Source: Melieria omissa
Taxonomy: Eukaryota; Arthropoda; Insecta; Diptera; Ulidiidae
Length of the DNA: 64,000 nucleotides
Direction of reading: 5' to 3'
NCBI GenBank assembly: GCA_963971225.1
Contig: OZ020269.1
Location: 102,422,905-102,486,904 of the forward strand
In this document: piece by piece, positions 1 through 9,080 of the stretch
Numbering within the stretch: the first letter of the stretch is position 1
Layout: the number at the start of each line of letters is the position of its first letter
The notes under the pieces: generated by a model
Told to the model about the DNA's origin: nothing
Database searches by the model: none
What the model saw: only the letters and a program-made list of their open reading frames with translations
Position numbers and translations under genes: made by a program

Positions 1-1
1 G

Positions 2-1790
2 TCTGAAAATAGACGTTCAACAAGTGTTGTGTCCAAACATAAGGCAGAGAATCATACATTTGTAGATGGAGGCCGAGTTCTCAGGAAGAGTATGCTTGTG
101 AGTGAAACATCCAGCCAAACAAGTATTGTGTCCGAGCATTCCAGGCCAAGCGGAAAGTCTGAAATTAAGCGTCAAACAAGTGTTGTGTTGCAACATTCCA
201 GTCCGTGTGGAAAACTTGAAAAGAGACGTTCAACAAGTGTTGTGTCCCAACGTTCGAGGCCAAGTACAAAGTCTAAAAATAGACGTTCAACAAGTGTTGT
301 GTCCAAACAGAAGGCAGAGGATCATACATTTGTAGATGGAGGCCAAGTTCTCAGGAAGAGTATGCTTGTGAGTGAAACATCCAGCCAAACAAGTATTGTG
401 TCCGAGCATTCCAGGCCAAGCGGAAAGTCTGAAATTAAGCGTCAAACAAGTGTTGTGTTGGAACATTCCAGTCCATGTGGAAAACTTGAAAAGAGACGTT
501 CAACAAGTGTTGTGTCCCAACGTTCCAGGCCAAGTGCAAAGTCTGAAAATAGACGTTCAACAAGTGTTGTGTCCAAACAGAAGGCAGGGAATCATACACT
601 TGTAAAAGGAGGCCAAGTTCTCAGGAAGAGTATGCATGTGAGTGAAACATCCAGCCAAACAAGTATTGTGGCCGAGCATTCCAGGCCAAGCGGAAAGTCT
701 GAAATTAAGCGTCAAACAAGTGTTGTGTTGGAACATTCCAGTCCGTGTGGAAAACTTGAAAAGAGACGTTCAACAAGTGTTGTGTCCCAACGTTCGAGGC
801 CAAGTGCAAAGTCTGAAAATAGACGTTCAACAAGTGTTGTGTCCAAACAGAAGGCAGAGGATCATACATTAGTAGATGAAGGCCGAGTTCTCAGGAAGAG
901 TATGCTTGTGAGTGAAACATCCAGCCAAACAAGTATTGTGTCCGAGCATTCCAGGCCAAGCGGAAAGTCTGAAATTAAGCGTCAAACAAGTGTTGTATTG
1001 GAACATTCCAGTCCGTGTGGAAAACTTGAAAAGAGACGTTCAACAAGTGTTGTGTCCCAACGTTCGAGACCAAGTGCAAAGTCTGAAAATAGACGTTCAA
1101 CAAGTGTTGTGTCCAAACAGAAGGCAGAGAATCATACACTTGTAAAAGGAGGCCAAGTTCTCAGGAAGAGTATGCATGTGAGTGAAACATCCAGCCAAAC
1201 AAGTATTGTGGCCGAGCATTCCAGACCAAGCGGAAAGTCTGAAATTAAGCGTCAAACAAGTGTTGTGTTGGAACATTCCAGGCCAAGTGGAAAGATTGAA
1301 AAGAGACGTTCATCAAGTGTAGCGTCCCAACGTTCGAGGCCAAGTACAAAGTCTGAAAATAGACGCTCAGCAAGTGTTGTGTCTAAACAGAAAGCAGAGG
1401 AACATGAATTTTCAGATGGAGGACAAGTTCACAGGAAGACTATGCGTGTGAGTGAAACATCCAGCCAAACAAGTGTTGCTTCCGAGCATTCCGGGCCAAG
1501 CGGAAAGTCTGAAATTAAGCGTCAAACAAGTGTTGTGTTGGAACATTCCAGGCCAAGTGGAAAGATTGAAAAGAGACGTTCAAAAAGTGTAGTGTCCCAA
1601 CGTTCGAGGCCAAGTACCAAGTCTGAAAATAGACGTTCAACAAGTGTTGTGTCTAAACAGAAGGCAGAGGAACATGAATTTTCAGATGGAGGCCAAGTTC
1701 ACAGGAAGACTATGCGTGTGAGTGAAACATCCAGCCAAACAAGTGTTGCTTCCGAGCTTTCCGGGCCAAGCGGAAAGTCTGAAATTCAAA
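2..1790 (+). repeat. 270-bp in-frame tandem repeat (90 residues) in gene 0 tail
   Basis: The string agtgaaacatccagccaaac recurs at 101, 371, 641, 911, 1181, 1451 and 1721, exactly 270 bases apart. Units are highly similar and mostly differ by single substitutions, so the array looks recently amplified or homogenised. 270 is a multiple of 3, so unit gain or loss keeps the frame. Confidence 0.95.
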
Positions 1791-4700
1791 CAAGTGTTGT
1801 GTCCATACAAAATGCAGTGGAAGATGAGTTTGTAGATGAAAGCCAAGTTCGCAAGAAGGGTTTGCGTACGATTAAAAAATCAAGTCAAACAAGTCTTATC
1901 TACGAACGTTCCAGGCCAAGTAATCTCATGAGCAACCAACATGCACAGGAATATAGATATGTAAAAGAAATTCAAGCTCCCAGAAAGAGTATGCGTACAA
2001 GTGGAAAGTATGAAAGTGTGCGTCAAACAACTGTTGTTTCCGAATATTCTAGGCCAAGCGAAAAGTCTGAAATTATGCGTCAAACAAGTGTTGTATTGGA
2101 ACATTCTGGGCCAAATGGAAAGCTTGAAAAGAGACGTTCAACAAGTGTTGTGTCCCAACGTTCGAGGCCAAGTGAAAAGTCTGAAAATAGACGTTCAACA
2201 AGTGTTGTGTCCAAACAGAAGGCAGAGAATCATACACTTGTAGATGGAGGCCAAGTTCTCAGGAAGAGTATGCTTGTGAGTGAAACATCCAGCCAAACAA
2301 GTATTGTGTCCGAGCATTCCAGGCCAAACGAAAAGTCTGAAAATAGGCGTCAAACAAGTGTTGTGTCCAAACAGAAGGCAAATCAAGATGAATTTGTAGA
2401 TGAAGGCCAAGTTCTCAGGAAGAGTAGGCATATGAGTGAAACATCCAGCCAAACAAGTGTTGTCTCCGAACGTTCGAGTCCAAGAAATCGCATGAGCAAG
2501 CAATCTGCAGAGGAAGATCGATATATAAAAGTAATTCAAGCTCCCAGAAAGAGCATGCTTACAAGCGAAAAATCTGGAAGTATACATCAAACAAGTGTTG
2601 TATCCCAGTATTCCAGGCCAAGTAAAAAGTCTGAAAATAGGCATAAAACAAGTGTTGTGTCGAAACAGAAGGCAGAGGAACATGAGTTTGTAGATGAAGG
2701 CCAAGGTCTCAGGAAGAGTATGCGTATGAGTGAAAACTCCAGTCAAACAAGTGTTGTCGCCGAACGTTCCAGGCCAAGTACTCGCATGAGCGAACAACGT
2801 ACAGAGGAACATCGAATTGTAGGTGAAAGTCAAGCTCCAAGGAAGAGTATGCGTGCGATCGAAAAGTCCAGCCAAACAATTGTTATGTCCGAGTATTCCA
2901 AGCCAAGCGAAAAGTCTGAAAATAGGCGTTCAACAAGTGTGTCAAAGCAAGATGAATTTGTAGATGAAAGCCATGTTCTCAGGAAGAGTATGCGTATGAA
3001 TGAAAAGTCCAGTCAAAGAAATCTTGTATCCGAACGTTCCAGGCCAAGTAATTGCGTGAGCGAACAACCTGCAACTCCCAGAAAGAATATACGTGCAAGT
3101 GAAAAGTCTGAAAGTGTACGTGAAACAAGTGGTGCATCCCAATATCCCAAGCCAAGAAAAAATTCTGAGAATAGGCGTCAAACCAGTGTTGTGTCCGAAC
3201 ATTCCAGGCTGAGTAATCGCATAAGCACACAACCTGCAGAGGAAGATCGACTTGTAGATGAAAGCCAAGTTCCCAGGAAGAGTATGCGGACGATTGCAAA
3301 ATCCAGCCAAACAATTATGTCAGAGCATTCGAGGCCAAGTAAAAAGTCTGAAAATAGACGTTCAAGAAGTGTTGTGTCCAAACATTCCTGGCTAAGTAAT
3401 GACATGAGCGAACAACCTGCCGAGGAACATCGATTTGTAGATGAAAGCCAAGCTCCCAGGAAGAGTATGCGTAGTAGTAAAAAATCAAGTCAAACGAGTA
3501 TTGAGTTCGAATATTCCAGGCCTAGTAAAAAGTCTGAAAATAGACGCTCAACAAGTGTTGTGTCAAAACATTCCAGGCATAGTAATCGCATGACTGCACA
3601 ACCTGCAGAGGAAGATCGACTTGTAGATGAAAGCCAAGCTCCAAGGAAGAGTATGCGTGCGATTGAAAAGTCCAGCCAAACAATTGTTATGTCCGAGCAT
3701 TCTGGGCCAAGCGAAAAGTCTGAAAATAGGCGTTCAACAAGTGTGTCCAAACAGAAGGCAAAGCAAGATGAATTTTTAGATGAAGACCATGGTCTTAGGA
3801 AGAGTATGCGAATGAGTGAAAAGTCCAGTCAAACAAATCTTGTCTCCGAACGTTCCAGGCCAAATAATCGCATGAGCGAAAAACCTACAGAGGGATATCG
3901 ACTTGTAGGTCAAAGCCAAGCTCCAAGGAAGAGTATGCGTGCGATTGAAAAGTCCAGCCAAACAATTGTTATGTCCGAGCATTCTGGGCCAAGCGAAAAG
4001 TCTGAAAATAGGCGTTCAACAAGTGTGTCCAAACAGAAGGCAAAGCAAGATGAATTTTTAGATGAAGACCATGTTCTTAGGAAGAGTATGCGTATGAGTG
4101 AAAAGTCCAGTCAAACAAATCTTGTCTCCGAACGTTCCAGGCCAAATAATCGCATGAGCGAAAAACCTGCAGAGGGATATCGACTTGTAGGTCAAAGCCA
4201 GCTTCCCAGGAAGGGTATGCATGCGATTGAAAAATGCAGCCAAACAATTGTTATATCCGAGCATTCCAGGCCAAGCGAAAAGTCTGAAAACAGGCGGCAG
4301 ACAAGTGTTGTGTCCAAACAGAAAGCAGAGGAAGATGAATTTGTAGATGGAGGCCATGTTCTCAGGAAGAGTATGCGTATGAGTGAAAAGTCCAGTCAAA
4401 CAAATCTTGTCTCCGAACGTTCCAGGCCAAGTAATCGCATGAGCGAAAAATTTACAGAGGAATATCGACTTGCAGGTGAAAGCCAAGTTCCCAAGAAGGG
4501 TATGCGTGCGATTGAAAAATCCAGCCATACAATTGTTATGTCCGAGCATTCCGGGCCAAGCGAAAAGTCTGAAATTAGGCGTCAAACAAGTCTTGTGTTG
4601 GAACATTCCAGGCCAAGTGGAAAGCTTGAGAGTAGACGTTCAAAAAGTGTTGTGTCCCAACGTTCGAGGCCAAGTGCAATGTCTGAAAATAGACGTTCAA

Positions 4701-7093
4701 CCAGTGTTGTGTCCAAACAGAAAGCAGAGGAACATGAATTTTCAGATGGAGACCATGTTCTCAGGAAGAGTATGCGTATGAGTGAAAAATCCAGTCAAAC
4801 AAGTCTTGTCGCCGAACCTTCCAGGCCAAGTAATCGCATGAGCGAACAACGTACAAGTGGAAAGTCTGAAAGTGTACGTCAAACATCCGAATATTCTAGG
4901 CCAAGTGGAAAATGTGAAATAAGGCGTCAAACAAGTGTTGTTTTGGAACATTCCAGGCCAAGTGCAAAGTCTGAAAATAGGCGTCAAACAAGTGTTGTGT
5001 CGAAACAGAAGGCAGAGGAACATGACTTTGTAGATGAAGGCCAAGGTCTCAGGAAGAGTATGCGTATGAGTGAAAAGTCCAGTCAAAGAAATCTTGTATC
5101 CGAACGCTGCAGGCCAAGTAATCGCATGAGCGAACAACGTGCAGAGGAACATCGATATGTAAATGTAATTCAAGCTCCCACAAAGAGTATGCATACAGGT
5201 GGAAAGTCTGAAAGTGTACGTCAAACAAACGTTGTATCCGAATATTCTAGGCCAAGTGGAAACATTGAAATTAGGCGTCAAACAAGCCTTGTGTTCGAAC
5301 ATTCCAGGCCAAGTGGAAAGTTTGAAGATAGACGTTCAAGAAGTGTTGGAGCCGAACGTTCGAGGCCAAGTGAAAAGTCTGAATACAGACGTTCAACAAG
5401 TGTTGTCTCCGAACGTTCCAGGCCAAGTAATCGCGTGAGCGAACAGCGTGCAAGTGGAAAGTCTGAAAATGTACTTCAAACAAGTGTTGTATCCGAATAT
5501 TCTAGGCCAAGTGGAAAGTTTGAAATCAAGCGTGAAGCAAGCCTTGTGTTGGAACATTCCAGGCCAAGTGGAAAACTTGAAAATAGACGTTCAACAAGTG
5601 TTGTGTCCGAACGTTCGAGGCCAAGTGCAATGCCTGAAAATAGACGTTCAACCAGTGTTGTGTCCAAACAGAAAGCAGCGGAACATGAATTTTCAGATGG
5701 AGGCCATGTTCTCAGGAAGAGTATGCGTATGAGTGAAAAATCCAGTCAAACAAGTCTTGTCGCCGAACCTTCCAGGCCAAGAAATCGCATGAGTGAACAA
5801 CGTACAAGTGAAAAATCTGAATGTGTACGTCAAACATCCGAATATTCTAGACCAAGTGGAAAATGTGAAATTAGGCGTCAAACATGTGTTGTTTTGGAAC
5901 ATCCCAGGCCAAGTGGAAAGTGTGAAAGTGTACGTCAAACAAATGTTGTATCCGAATATTCTAGACCAAGTGGAAAATGTGAAATTAGGCGCCAAACAAG
6001 TGTTGTGTTCGAACATTCCAGGCCAAGTGGAAAGTTCGAAAATAGGCATCAAACCAGTGTGGTGTCCGAACATTCCAGGCCAATTAAAAGGTCTGAAAAT
6101 AGACGTTCAAGAAGTTGTGTGTCCGAACGTTCCAGGGCAGGTAATCGCATGAGCGAACATTCTATAGAGGAAGATCGATTTGTAGATGTAAGTCATGTTA
6201 CCAGGAAGAGTATGCGTACGAGTGAAAAATCCAGTCAAACAAATCTTGTCTCCGAACGTTCCAGGCCAAGTAATCGCATGAGCGAACAACCTGCAGAGGA
6301 AGATCGATATGTAAAAGAAATTCAAGCTCCCAGAAAGAATATGCGTACAAGCGAAAAGTCTGAATGTGTACGTCAAACAAGTGGTTTGTCCGAATATTGC
6401 AGGCCAAGTAAAAATTTTGAAAATAGGCGTCAAACAAGTGTTGTGTCCGAACGTTCCAGGCAATGTAATCGCACGAACGAACAACGTGCAGAGGAAGATC
6501 GATTTGTAGATGGGAATCATCCTCTCATGTCAACCAGGCGTACTGCAGAACAGTTCAGAAGTTGGGAACAGGAATGTGAATCGAGAAAGAGTAAAGACAG
6601 TGATGAAATTCGCGGTAGTGAGAATCCCGCATCTAAGATAAGTACGGAAGTGTCAACTATAAATTCGAGTGAAGTGCTCATAAGTTGTCAGAAAATACCC
6701 CGACTAGATACCAACGAACCGAAGAATCCATACGGACCGTGTTGTCATGTTTGCAAAAGACATATACCACCACAGCAACTACGTGCACTAGCAAAGCATA
6801 TGTCCCATGGGGTAAAATATGGAAAGTCGTGGGCGTGTGCGCAGAGAAGGGTAATCCAACATGAAATTAGGCCAGTAGTTGCACCAGCAAATCCAATGTG
6901 CGCCATGAACCCGTGTATCAGAGATGAAGAAGGGCCCTCCACAAGTAGACGTTTATGTGAACCAGAGCGGAGTAGAAATACGCCTTTTAAAGAATGTAAG
7001 TGCCAAAGGAAGCGTAAATCCCTGGCAATTAAAGTAATTCAGAAGAGGGAAGGCAAAAAAAAGGTTATCGATTGTGGTAAATTAAATATGTAA
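2..7093 (+). CDS. Giant repetitive terminal exon of upstream paralogue (gene 0), 5' end outside window
   Basis: The reading frame is open from the left edge to TAA at 7091-7093, about 2,360 residues, with no start visible; I read it as the last exon of a gene beginning upstream. It is extremely rich in Ser, Arg, Lys, Glu and Gln and has no membrane segment. Recurring motifs are SRPSxKSENRRSTSVVS, RKSMRxSEKSSQTS and EEDRFVDE. The first ~1.8 kb is a 90-residue tandem repeat; the rest is an older, irregular version. The last ~150 residues are unique and Cys-rich and match the end of gene A's terminal exon. By analogy with gene A it should be the cytoplasmic tail of a prominin-like protein, but the core exons are not in the window. 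The many RRxS/T sites suit basophilic kinases (inference). A separate intracellular protein is possible. Confidence 0.75.
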   Translation, partial: SENRRSTSVVSKHKAENHTFVDGGRVLRKSMLVSETSSQTSIVSEHSRPSGKSEIKRQTSVVLQHSSPCGKLEKRRSTSVVSQRSRPSTKSKNRRSTSVVSKQKAEDHTFVDGGQVLRKSMLVSETSSQTSIVSEHSRPSGKSEIKRQTSVVLEHSSPCGKLEKRRSTSVVSQRSRPSAKSENRRSTSVVSKQKAGNHTLVKGGQVLRKSMHVSETSSQTSIVAEHSRPSGKSEIKRQTSVVLEHSSPCGKLEKRRSTSVVSQRSRPSAKSENRRSTSVVSKQKAEDHTLVDEGRVLRKSMLVSETSSQTSIVSEHSRPSGKSEIKRQTSVVLEHSSPCGKLEKRRSTSVVSQRSRPSAKSENRRSTSVVSKQKAENHTLVKGGQVLRKSMHVSETSSQTSIVAEHSRPSGKSEIKRQTSVVLEHSRPSGKIEKRRSSSVASQRSRPSTKSENRRSASVVSKQKAEEHEFSDGGQVHRKTMRVSETSSQTSVASEHSGPSGKSEIKRQTSVVLEHSRPSGKIEKRRSKSVVSQRSRPSTKSENRRSTSVVSKQKAEEHEFSDGGQVHRKTMRVSETSSQTSVASELSGPSGKSEIQTSVVSIQNAVEDEFVDESQVRKKGLRTIKKSSQTSLIYERSRPSNLMSNQHAQEYRYVKEIQAPRKSMRTSGKYESVRQTTVVSEYSRPSEKSEIMRQTSVVLEHSGPNGKLEKRRSTSVVSQRSRPSEKSENRRSTSVVSKQKAENHTLVDGGQVLRKSMLVSETSSQTSIVSEHSRPNEKSENRRQTSVVSKQKANQDEFVDEGQVLRKSRHMSETSSQTSVVSERSSPRNRMSKQSAEEDRYIKVIQAPRKSMLTSEKSGSIHQTSVVSQYSRPSKKSENRHKTSVVSKQKAEEHEFVDEGQGLRKSMRMSENSSQTSVVAERSRPSTRMSEQRTEEHRIVGESQAPRKSMRAIEKSSQTIVMSEYSKPSEKSENRRSTSVSKQDEFVDESHVLRKSMRMNEKSSQRNLVSERSRPSNCVSEQPATPRKNIRASEKSESVRETSGASQYPKPRKNSENRRQTSVVSEHSRLSNRISTQPAEEDRLVDESQVPRKSMRTIAKSSQTIMSEHSRPSKKSENRRSRSVVSKHSWLSNDMSEQPAEEHRFVDESQAPRKSMRSSKKSSQTSIEFEYSRPSKKSENRRSTSVVSKHSRHSNRMTAQPAEEDRLVDESQAPRKSMRAIEKSSQTIVMSEHSGPSEKSENRRSTSVSKQKAKQDEFLDEDHGLRKSMRMSEKSSQTNLVSERSRPNNRMSEKPTEGYRLVGQSQAPRKSMRAIEKSSQTIVMSEHSGPSEKSENRRSTSVSKQKAKQDEFLDEDHVLRKSMRMSEKSSQTNLVSERSRPNNRMSEKPAEGYRLVGQSQLPRKGMHAIEKCSQTIVISEHSRPSEKSENRRQTSVVSKQKAEEDEFVDGGHVLRKSMRMSEKSSQTNLVSERSRPSNRMSEKFTEEYRLAGESQVPKKGMRAIEKSSHTIVMSEHSGPSEKSEIRRQTSLVLEHSRPSGKLESRRSKSVVSQRSRPSAMSENRRSTSVVSKQKAEEHEFSDGDHVLRKSMRMSEKSSQTSLVAEPSRPSNRMSEQRTSGKSESVRQTSEYSRPSGKCEIRRQTSVVLEHSRPSAKSENRRQTSVVSKQKAEEHDFVDEGQGLRKSMRMSEKSSQRNLVSERCRPSNRMSEQRAEEHRYVNVIQAPTKSMHTGGKSESVRQTNVVSEYSRPSGNIEIRRQTSLVFEHSRPSGKFEDRRSRSVGAERSRPSEKSEYRRSTSVVSERSRPSNRVSEQRASGKSENVLQTSVVSEYSRPSGKFEIKREASLVLEHSRPSGKLENRRSTSVVSERSRPSAMPENRRSTSVVSKQKAAEHEFSDGGHVLRKSMRMSEKSSQTSLVAEPSRPRNRMSEQRTSEKSECVRQTSEYSRPSGKCEIRRQTCVVLEHPRPSGKCESVRQTNVVSEYSRPSGKCEIRRQTSVVFEHSRPSGKFENRHQTSVVSEHSRPIKRSENRRSRSCVSERSRAGNRMSEHSIEEDRFVDVSHVTRKSMRTSEKSSQTNLVSERSRPSNRMSEQPAEEDRYVKEIQAPRKNMRTSEKSECVRQTSGLSEYCRPSKNFENRRQTSVVSERSRQCNRTNEQRAEEDRFVDGNHPLMSTRRTAEQFRSWEQECESRKSKDSDEIRGSENPASKISTEVSTINSSEVLISCQKIPRLDTNEPKNPYGPCCHVCKRHIPPQQLRALAKHMSHGVKYGKSWACAQRRVIQHEIRPVVAPANPMCAMNPCIRDEEGPSTSRRLCEPERSRNTPFKECKCQRKRKSLAIKVIQKREGKKKVIDCGKLNM
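1791..6520 (+). repeat. Degenerate repeats of gene 0 tail
   Basis: The same submotifs as in the 270-bp array continue (SRPSxKSE, RRxTSVVS, RKSMR, SSQTS, SNRMSEQ, EEDRFVDE), but order and spacing vary and substitutions are many. This looks like an older part of the array, shuffled by unequal exchange. Blocks of about 190 bases around 3640-4070 are nearly identical to each other, so local re-amplification has also occurred. Confidence 0.85.
6640..7093 (+). other. Conserved Cys-rich C-terminal module of gene 0 tail
   Basis: After the repeats end, about 150 residues are non-repetitive and share ordered motifs with the end of gene A: SEVLxxCQKIP, GPCC, DEExPSTS, CKC, IKVIQ, KKV and CGKLN at the stop. 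Paired cysteines (GPCC, VCK, CKC) suggest metal binding or lipidation, but no known domain is recognised. Conservation here, against the fast-changing repeats, suggests this end is the constrained functional part of the tail. Confidence 0.7.
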
Positions 7094-7122
7094 ATGTATA
7101 AATGTGCTGATGTATTTGTCTA

Positions 7123-7128
7123 AATAAA
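7123..7128 (+). terminator. Poly(A) signal AATAAA of gene 0
   Basis: A canonical AATAAA lies 30 bases after the gene 0 stop codon and supports 7093 as the true 3' end of the coding region. Confidence 0.7.
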
Positions 7129-7690
7129 TGGACTGATGTGTAAACATGACGCTGGTCGTTGTTTGAACTTAAATAATACACAAAGAGGCTACAATCTGCA
7201 GGGTTTGTATTTGATCACTCATGAGCTGGACCATTTGCGCTCTTTTCATAAACATTCGAGACCATGTACAAAAATACAAAATCACCGGTTGCCTTTATGG
7301 TCTTGAAAGGAAGTGCCTGGTACACAATTGGGTACATTTAAAACAAATTAAAAATGGGTCGATACGACTTTTGTATGCAATCGTTTGTTTAGATAACATT
7401 TGATCGTACTATGATCACAGTATTAAGGAAGAATTATGCAAACCATAGTGAAATTAATTAATTACTATTCACTACGATGAAAACGACAAAAGAAAAGCTT
7501 GCGTCAAGCATCTATTCAGATAAGTTCAAATCTATTGAATTCCATAGCATATCGCGTACTTCGCATCGCATAAAAGATCCGAACGAACAAATTGTCTGGG
7601 TGATACACGACCATGATACAACAACTAGTGATTGTATCATGATACACGACGTTTGTGAACATTTCATTGTGACGTGCCACCTAAGCTCCG
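7129..7690. other. Intergenic spacer between gene 0 and gene A
   Basis: I see no convincing gene. A small inverted repeat with perfect 10-base arms (catgatacaa / ttgtatcatg) lies near 7611-7640. From about 7680 on, the sequence becomes alignable with the upstream region of gene B. Confidence 0.5.
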
Positions 7691-7916
7691 AAAAAAGCTG
7701 CACAATTTTTGTTGTTTCAAAATTTTGATTTCTGTGTTGATAAAACTGACGATTTAGAAATTTTCCAAATAAATTTCCTGTGCATTGTTTTGTCTGTGGT
7801 ACATTACAAAATTATGTGTTTTTCAATTGCTTCTTGTGTTAAGTGTTTTGTATGTAAAGATATTTTCAAGAAGCCTGTGGAGTTATTCCAAACTGCATTG
7901 AGGCATTGAAGTATCA
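7690..7916 (+). promoter_or_regulatory. Conserved 5' flank / probable promoter and 5' UTR of gene A
   Basis: This stretch is nearly identical to the 5' flank of gene B and partly conserved before gene C. No TATA box is evident. The block ccattacaaaattatg (gene A: acattacaaaattatg) is shared by all three genes; CAAAATT lies at 7807-7813, about 104 bases before the ATG. CNAAATT elements have been reported in the 5' UTRs of testis-specific fly promoters, so male-germline expression is a reasonable guess. A short upstream ORF starts at 7814, and an in-frame TGA at 7899-7901 supports ATG 7917 as the start. Confidence 0.45.
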
Positions 7917-9080
7917 ATGGCAACTGAAGGGGCACCATATCGAGTGTCCTCCAGAGAACTGGTGTACACTCCTCTTCCAGAACTGGGAACCAGTGGCAGG
8001 AGTGTGCGTAACGAGATTAATGTCTGCGGCCTTTCGGAAAATGATGCAGAATTCATTTCGTCGGCAATCAAAATGTTTGAAGTAGACAATATACCAGAAG
8101 GTGCGTATATATACACCGGCATACATGCACGTGAAAATGTCTTTCCGCATTTATTACGCCCAAAGTGCAGAGGGTTCGGTCCCAGACGAGAAGCGTGAAC
8201 GAAACCTGTAATGCGATGCCGACTGTGGTGAGCTTGAAATCGACTCCAGTGTTCATAGACAGAACGAAACCAGTCTAAATTTCTTCATTTCAGTAAAAAT
8301 ATCCTCCGATGTACTCAATAGCTATGTGGAAATTTGCAAGATTGTATTCGGTCTCGTTCTTCAAATACAGGTTACGTCACTGCGAGCGAATTAGGTCCAA
8401 AATCTAACAATTACCAATTATTGGACTTAATTCTGGCATATACAATCATCATTTTGATTCTCATTACAATACTTGGTGTAATAATATTGGGGTAAGTAGC
8501 GTTGAATATGGTTCACATTAGTGTAAATGTGGAATTTTTGTTAATAATCCTCGAATGCAACTCATATGAGGTGAACTCGAGCCCCGAGTCTCTACTGACC
8601 AGAGCACTTAGCTGTTTTAATATCCCAGCATGCAATTCAGCGAATATGGTTTTGATAAATATAGTCCACATTTCATTGATTTTCCGGTTGATCTTGCAAT
8701 AGTTAAATCTCACATTAAAGTATGCAAAGAGGCATGAAAATTTGATGCGATATCATTTTCCTTTGCGAATTTTCGAACCATTCTGCATGGATTGCATTAC
8801 GTTCACGTTCCGTCTGATAGTTTCCATTCAAAAGCATTTCCAAAGTATTTCTTTTCCCATTAACTGGCATGCTTCCACGCTGGCTGTTGTGTGTGTTTTC
8901 TCTCATCTTGACTGAATTATTTTTGTCACAGTGTTATATTGCTTTGAGTATTTTGTTTGCATTACTTTGCAGTATCCTGTGGTATCGCAATGCCAAAAAA
9001 TGGAATAAGGGCTGTGAACGTCGAAAAATAATGCGATTACTGGTGGCAACATTCCTTGTGCTTCTGACTTTATTCCTAAT
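7917..9080 (+). CDS. Gene A exons 1-3: N-terminus, TM1, short loop, TM2
   Basis: Exon 1 (7917-8100) starts MATEGAPYRV and ends at AG|GTGCGT in phase 1. Exon 2 ends at 8491 before GTAAGT. Exon 3 is 8973-9080 (acceptor tttgcag, donor GTGAGT). TM1 spans the exon 2-3 junction, is followed by the basic loop RNAKKWNKGCERRK and then TM2. A close TM1-TM2 pair joined by a short Cys-containing cytoplasmic loop is typical of prominins. No cleavable signal peptide is visible. The full exon 2 used by gene C (equivalent start 8294) lacks four bases here and would run into TAG; a start at 8371, after aaatacag, restores the frame but drops about 25 residues before TM1. Confidence 0.7.

Noticed and set aside
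1880..6520. Antisense frames over the gene 0 tail rich in Cys, Phe and Thr
   Set aside because: Same shadow effect of the in-frame repeats; no independent start, splice or 3' end signals.
7814..7909. Upstream ORF (MCFSIASCVKC...) as a signal-peptide exon of gene A
   Set aside because: It is out of frame with ATG 7917, has no good donor, and is cut to nine codons in gene C.
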